Assembly: GCF_035594125.1 (NCBI RefSeq) | Contig: NC_087158.1 | Coordinates: 5,256,001 to 5,320,000, forward strand | Direction: 5' to 3' | Length of the DNA: 64,000 bases | Source of the DNA: Scylla paramamosain | Taxonomy: Eukaryota; Arthropoda; Malacostraca; Decapoda; Portunidae | Part shown: piece by piece, positions 56,400 to 64,000 of the stretch | How the letters are laid out: every line of letters starts with the position of its first letter | Numbering within the stretch: the stretch's first letter is position 1 | Program-made: the position numbers and the translations under genes | Notes under the pieces: model-generated | What the model saw: only the letters and a program-made list of their open reading frames with translations | Databases searched by the model: none | What the model was told of the DNA's origin: nothing

Positions 56400-56653
56400 T
56401 ACTGTTTTCCTTTTTGTTTTGTCAAGTTTTTACAATACATCTTGATTCTACCTACAGTCACTGCTGGTGTCAACCAAAACTGGCTATCCCATATATGAAG
56501 TGAGTTTTGGCATATAATATAGAAATATTTCTCACTCAAGCATGCAAAATGTGGCTTGACATGAGTGCTAGTGAGACAGTGGTGCATCCAATCAGCTGCG
56601 AGCTTACAAATACCCCTAGGTGCCAGGATTCTAGGTTAAGTGAATGGACTGTA

Positions 56654-58404
<1,751 letters not shown>

Positions 58405-59115
58405 GAGACCCCCTCCAACTGTTCCAGAGTTTACCAGAGAAAGGGTTAGGAATACTGGTTAACTCTTGCATTAGAGAGGTGGACAGAATAGGGGTGAGAG
58501 AAAGAAGAAAGTCTTGTGCAGCAAGGCCATAGGAGGAGGGGAGGTATGCAGTTAACAAGATTGGAAGAGCAGTTAGCATGAAAATAACGGTAGAAGATAG
58601 CAAGAGATGCAACTTTGTGGTGATGTAAAAGAGGCTGAAGACAGTCAGTTAGTGGAGAGGAATTGACAAGATGAAAAGCTTTTGGCGATGGCCAAGACTC
58701 TTGCATTACAGGGGTGGAAAGAATAGGGGTGAGAGAAAGAAGAAAGTCTTGTGCAACGAGGCCATAGGAGGAGGGGAGGTATGCAGTTAACAGATCAAAA
58801 GAGCAGTTAGCATGGAAATAGCAGTAGAAGATAGCAAGAGATGCAACTTTGTGGTGATGTGAAAGAAGCTAAAGACAGTCAGTTAGTGGAGAGGAGTTGA
58901 TAAGATGAAAAGCTTTTGATTCCACCCTGTCCAAAATAGCGGTATGAGTGGAACCCTGCCATACATGTGAAGCATACTCCATACATGGGCAGATAAGGCC
59001 CCTATACAGAGTTAGCAGGTGACAGAGATGAGTCAGAATGCCTAACTTCATAGAAGCTGTTTTAGCTAGAGATGAGATGTGAATTTTCCGGTGCAGATTA
59101 TAAGTAAAGTTACAT
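58405..59115 (-). pseudogene. LINE A relic with internal tandem duplication
   Basis: Matches the C-terminal region of LINE A (18900-19400). Frames read [20 protein letters not shown] and LICPCMEYASHVWQGSTHTA. A segment of about 234 bp (58464-58698) is repeated in tandem at 58699-58920. No open polyprotein. Confidence 0.8.
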
Positions 59116-59285
59116 AAGTTACCAGGGAATTGGCACATTACAAGCATTAGGATGTGCATGCATAGTCAGGATGGCTGCAGCATCCATAGGTATATGTTTG
59201 TGTTATCCTTTTGTACTGTGGGCACATTTCATGCATGGGACTAAGCTATGATTTGAAAGGAAAAGACATGAAATCTTGCCTTACA
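59116..59285. other. Spacer
   Basis: No feature recognised. Confidence 0.4.
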
Positions 59286-59585
59286 TCAAGCATGTGGCTG
59301 GAAGGAAATATTGGAGCATATGAATCTGTGTAAAGCACGGATTTTTGTGCTACTCATAACAGCAGGTGCTTTCCAAATTCCATCTCGTATTCCTTGTTTA
59401 AGTCCAATGTCTGTGATCCAGGGATTCTTGACAGCCTCACATCTTACGAACTTATCCGTACCAGGTGTGGTCTTTCTTGGACATCCAAAAGCTGAGACAT
59501 GAGGTGAAATGTGATGTTGGGAAATACAATGTAAACAGACAAATGGCAACTTGAAAATGTCGGGAGACATGACGTCAAAAGACAA
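59286..59585 (-). pseudogene. Tc1-like transposase fragment (paired-type HTH)
   Basis: The minus-strand frame contains GCPRKTTPGTDKFVRCEAVK followed by NPWITDIGLKQ, close to the second HTH of Tc1/mariner transposases (GRPRKTT...D..i...v..NP..ta..l). No DDE domain follows, so this is a remnant. Confidence 0.5.
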
Positions 59586-59882
59586 TCTTTACTGGTAACT
59601 GCTAGATTTGGCATGTGAATATAATTGTTTCTTTCATATGTGCCAAGATTTATAAGTTTTATGTTAATTATATAACTTAAATGGATAAACTAAACTTATA
59701 GAGAAAAAGTAGCATTTGTACCAAAGTGATGATATATCCATTACCCAACATAATGTGTATAGTATGTAGCTCATTTTGCCATATTTCTTGCTCTCTGATG
59801 GCTAAAAATGTTACTGATGTTTTATTAGTTGGTTTTATAGCACACAAATTAAATGAGATTTTTTTTTTTCATGGTTACCAAG
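59586..59882. other. Unassigned AT-rich DNA
   Basis: No feature recognised. Confidence 0.4.

Positions 59883-61390
<1,508 letters not shown>

Positions 61391-61452
<62 letters not shown>
61391..61452. repeat. (TG)n tract at the junction of two LINE D copies
   Basis: On the minus strand this is the (CA)n tail of copy 2, into which copy 1 is inserted. Confidence 0.95.
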
Positions 61453-61454
<2 letters not shown>

Positions 61455-64000
61455 TTTCCTAGCTGTATTGTACAGGGCATGAGCCAAAGCTCATTTTGCC
61501 CAGTCTCCATAACCATATTTATCCAGTTTCTCTTTAAACATGCGTACACTGTTTGCCACAACCACCTCTTCCTTCAAACCGTTCCAGATTTCAATAGAAC
61601 TATACGGGAAGCTGTATTTCTTGATGTTGCTGGAACATCCACTCTTCTTTATTTTCTTTCCATGCCCCCTCATTTTTCTCTTTCCCTGCTCCATCTGTGG
61701 TACCAAATCATTTATGTCTATTCTTTCTATATTGTTTATTAAATTGTACATTGTTATCAAGTCTCCTCTTTCTCTTCTCTCTCATAGTGTTGGTAAACCC
61801 ATCTTTTCAAGTCTTTCTTCATAGCTTAAGTCTTTCAGTTCTGGTACCATCTTCATCACTATCCTCTATATTCTTTCCAATTTCCACATATTTTTTTCTA
61901 TGTGGAATCCAAACTACTGCTGCATATTCCAATTTAGGTTGTATCGTGCTCGTTGTAATTTTCTCCATTATTTCCTTATCTAAATAGTTAAATACTACCA
62001 TAATATTTGTTAACAAGTTGTTTGTAGAGTTGAATATCCCTTCAGGTGATAGTGTGACCTGGATCATTATTCCCAAATCTTTTTCTTCATTACTTTTCGT
62101 TATTATTTCTCCTCTCATTTTGTACTTCCACGAAGCTCTCTTTTTACTTTTCCTATTTCCAACACGTGTCATTTTCTGTTGTTAAATTCAAGTTTTCATC
62201 TTTGGTTCCATGCATGTATCTTGTCAGTATCCTTTTGTGACTCCTTGCAGTCATTTTCTTTCTTTAATATTTTCATTATTTTTTGCATCATCAGTGAAAG
62301 GGTTTATATAACTATTTAGATCTTCTGTCATATCATTTACATATATTTGAAACATAATAGGTGCCAACACAGATCCTTGTCACTCTATGCTAACTTGATT
62401 TACTGTCTCTGATTACTGGTTTCATTTCCCTCCTTTGTAAATAATCCTCCTTCCATCTCAGTGTTGCTCCCTTTAGTCCTCCATTCTCTAGCTTCTGCAT
62501 GAAGCTTCTGTCGGGAACTTTATCAAATGCTCTTTTGAGATCCAGGTATACCACATCAACCCATCTGTCCCTCTCTTACGCTCCATCTATTACTCTTGTA
62601 TAGAAACTCAGGATCTCCCTTTCCTGAATCAAAATTGCTTTTCTGTAATTATCTTTTCATCCTCTAGATACTCCACCCATCTGTCATTAATTACTATTTC
62701 ACAAAGCTTGTTTACAATACTTGTTAGTGACACTGATCTATAATTTAATGATTCCATTTTATTTCCCCCTTTGTATATTGGCACTATGTTAGCTCTTTTC
62801 CATTTCCTTGGTACTTTTCCTTCTCCCAACAAGCTGTTGATTACAGTAAAATCCCTCTTATCCGGCATCAACGGGACCGCCGACATGCCGGATACTTGAA
62901 TATTGCCGGATACTTGAATAGAAGTGAAATTATGTTCACAATCACCACCCTACACTCATGCATCTTACCATAACAAAGATCAGCTGATCTTAATCAGCAG
63001 CTGATCTGATCAGCTGTTGTGTAAGCACAACACGCTTCCTCTTTTCTACAACTTTAGGCATGATGAAGGTGTCAGGCGATAAACAGTGCACACGCGGGAC
63101 TGAGTCACTGAGTAAACACAGTGCAGTGGGCTGTGGATGGCGCAAAGCAGTACGCTCTGGTGGCGAAGGGACAAAGTATGCCTTGCGCGAGAATTTTAGT
63201 CGATTTTATGAGTACACATTGATTTTTTATTGATTTTAAGGCTCGGGGAAAAATGTGGCGGATACTTGAAGCTGCTGGATACTTGAATGCTGGATAAGAG
63301 GGATTTTACTGTATATCCTATATTGGTTCTTCCATTTGTTCTCTGCATTCTTTTAATATCCATTCATTTACTAGATCTGGTCCCATAGCTTTTCTAACAT
63401 TCAGCTCTTCCAGCAGTTTCTTGATTTCTTGTCTCTATACTTGTATGTCTTGTATTCCCTCATTCTGTGATACCATTTTTGGTGCCACAAATTCGGTTTC
63501 CTTTGTAAACATTGAAAACTCTCATTCATTAGTTCACTCATCTCAGTAGTTTCATAAATTCTTTCCCTTTTTAATTTATTTATGCCATCCTTATGTTTCA
63601 TTTTCCCATTTATGTATCTGTAGAAGAGTTTGGGTTCTTCCTTGCATTTACTTGCTATGTCACTTTCAATGTTTCTTTCCTCTTTTCTTATTTTACTGTA
63701 TTCATTCCTTGCCTTTCTGTATTCTTCTCTAGCATTTCTGTTCAGTTGTCTCATAATTTTCTTCCATGCCCTGTCCTTTTCTTTTTTGCTTCTACACCTG
63801 GCATTATACCATTCATGCTTCCCAATTTTCACTTTATAACTTGGTACAAACTGTTGCACTCATTCTCTGTACTTGCTCAAAAATATCTCATATTTTTCTT
63901 GCACTACTTTACCTTCAAATAACTCTTTCCAGTTAATTTTTCCATAAAATTTATTTAGTTCTGCAGATTTGCTTTAGCATAATTCTATCTCCCATTTCTG
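61453..64000 (-). pseudogene. LINE D copy 2: RT to C-terminus, split by a MITE, runs off the right edge
   Basis: Linker (RCRSKKEKDRAWKKIMRQLN, KEEPKLFYRYINGKMKHKDG; 63859-63401), then after the MITE VPRKWKRANIVPIYKGGNKM, LNYRSVSLTSIV, a degenerate RT box (FTDDAKN, about 62300), and the C-terminus (IQPKLEYAAVVWIPHRKKYV; KKYSFPYSSIEIWNGLKEEV). It ends CTAGGAAAATACAC then (CA)n. Multiple frame breaks; the endonuclease would lie beyond 64000. Confidence 0.82.
62844..63311 (-). mobile_element. Tigger/pogo-type MITE, copy 4 (468 bp)
   Basis: Reverse orientation copy of the 63-534 family, with TA at 62842-62843 and 63312-63313. Interrupts LINE D copy 2. Encodes MPKVVEKRKRVVLT on the minus strand, with a small deletion just after. 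Confidence 0.88.

Overview
This window comes from a repeat-rich eukaryotic nuclear genome. Very long (TA)n, (CA)n and (TC)n microsatellites, spliced coding sequence, nested retrotransposons of several superfamilies and a degenerate AACCT (arthropod telomere-type) stretch point to an arthropod. A tRNA-derived SINE whose body resembles repeats I associate with decapods suggests a crustacean; that is inference, not proof. I see no rRNA or tRNA gene, no CRISPR array and no bacterial-type operon. The only candidate for a host-like gene is a spliced HARBI1-like (PIF/Harbinger nuclease) gene at the left edge. Nearly everything else is mobile DNA in various stages of decay.

Layout. 1-3.9 kb: microsatellites, a TA-flanked Tigger-type MITE, and exons 1-2 of the HARBI1-like gene (minus strand). 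3.99-15.38 kb: a young Ty3/gypsy-type LTR element ('Gypsy A', minus strand) with target duplication TAAC. It has the form of a deleted element joined through a shared LTR to a complete one, carries an extra SGNH/GDSL-type hydrolase ORF ahead of gag, has an in-frame TGA between gag and pol, and has a 1,064-bp DNA transposon in gag. Its empty target site survives as an inverted copy at 15.76-15.96 kb. 16-18.7 kb: LINE relics, a second MITE and a BED-finger transposase fragment. 18.7-29.85 kb: a Jockey/CR1-like LINE ('LINE A', minus) split by a complete BEL/Pao element (19,943-27,792, target duplication GCAAC). 30-35.3 kb: another LINE 3' end, a SINE, and two head-to-tail copies of 'LINE B' (plus), the second nearly full length.

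35.3-44.2 kb: poorly recognisable DNA with a hAT MITE, a decayed Pao element, an inverted-repeat element and a LINE B relic. 44.2-51.4 kb: 'Gypsy B' (minus), a degenerate element whose integrase lies upstream of the reverse transcriptase (copia-like order with gypsy-like domains), with a primer-binding site close to the tRNA-Pro type. 51.8-56.7 kb: a Tigger transposase relic, a possible tyrosine-recombinase fragment and a 2.56-kb element with about 520-bp inverted arms containing another MITE. 57-64 kb: a (TC)n tract, a LINE A relic, a Tc1-like fragment and two head-to-tail 'LINE D' copies, the older one hosting a fourth MITE and running off the right edge.

The genes do not act together in a cellular pathway. 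They are separate replication modules: gag/protease/RT/RNase H/integrase sets, endonuclease-RT polyproteins, and transposases with their non-autonomous passengers. The order of nesting gives relative ages.
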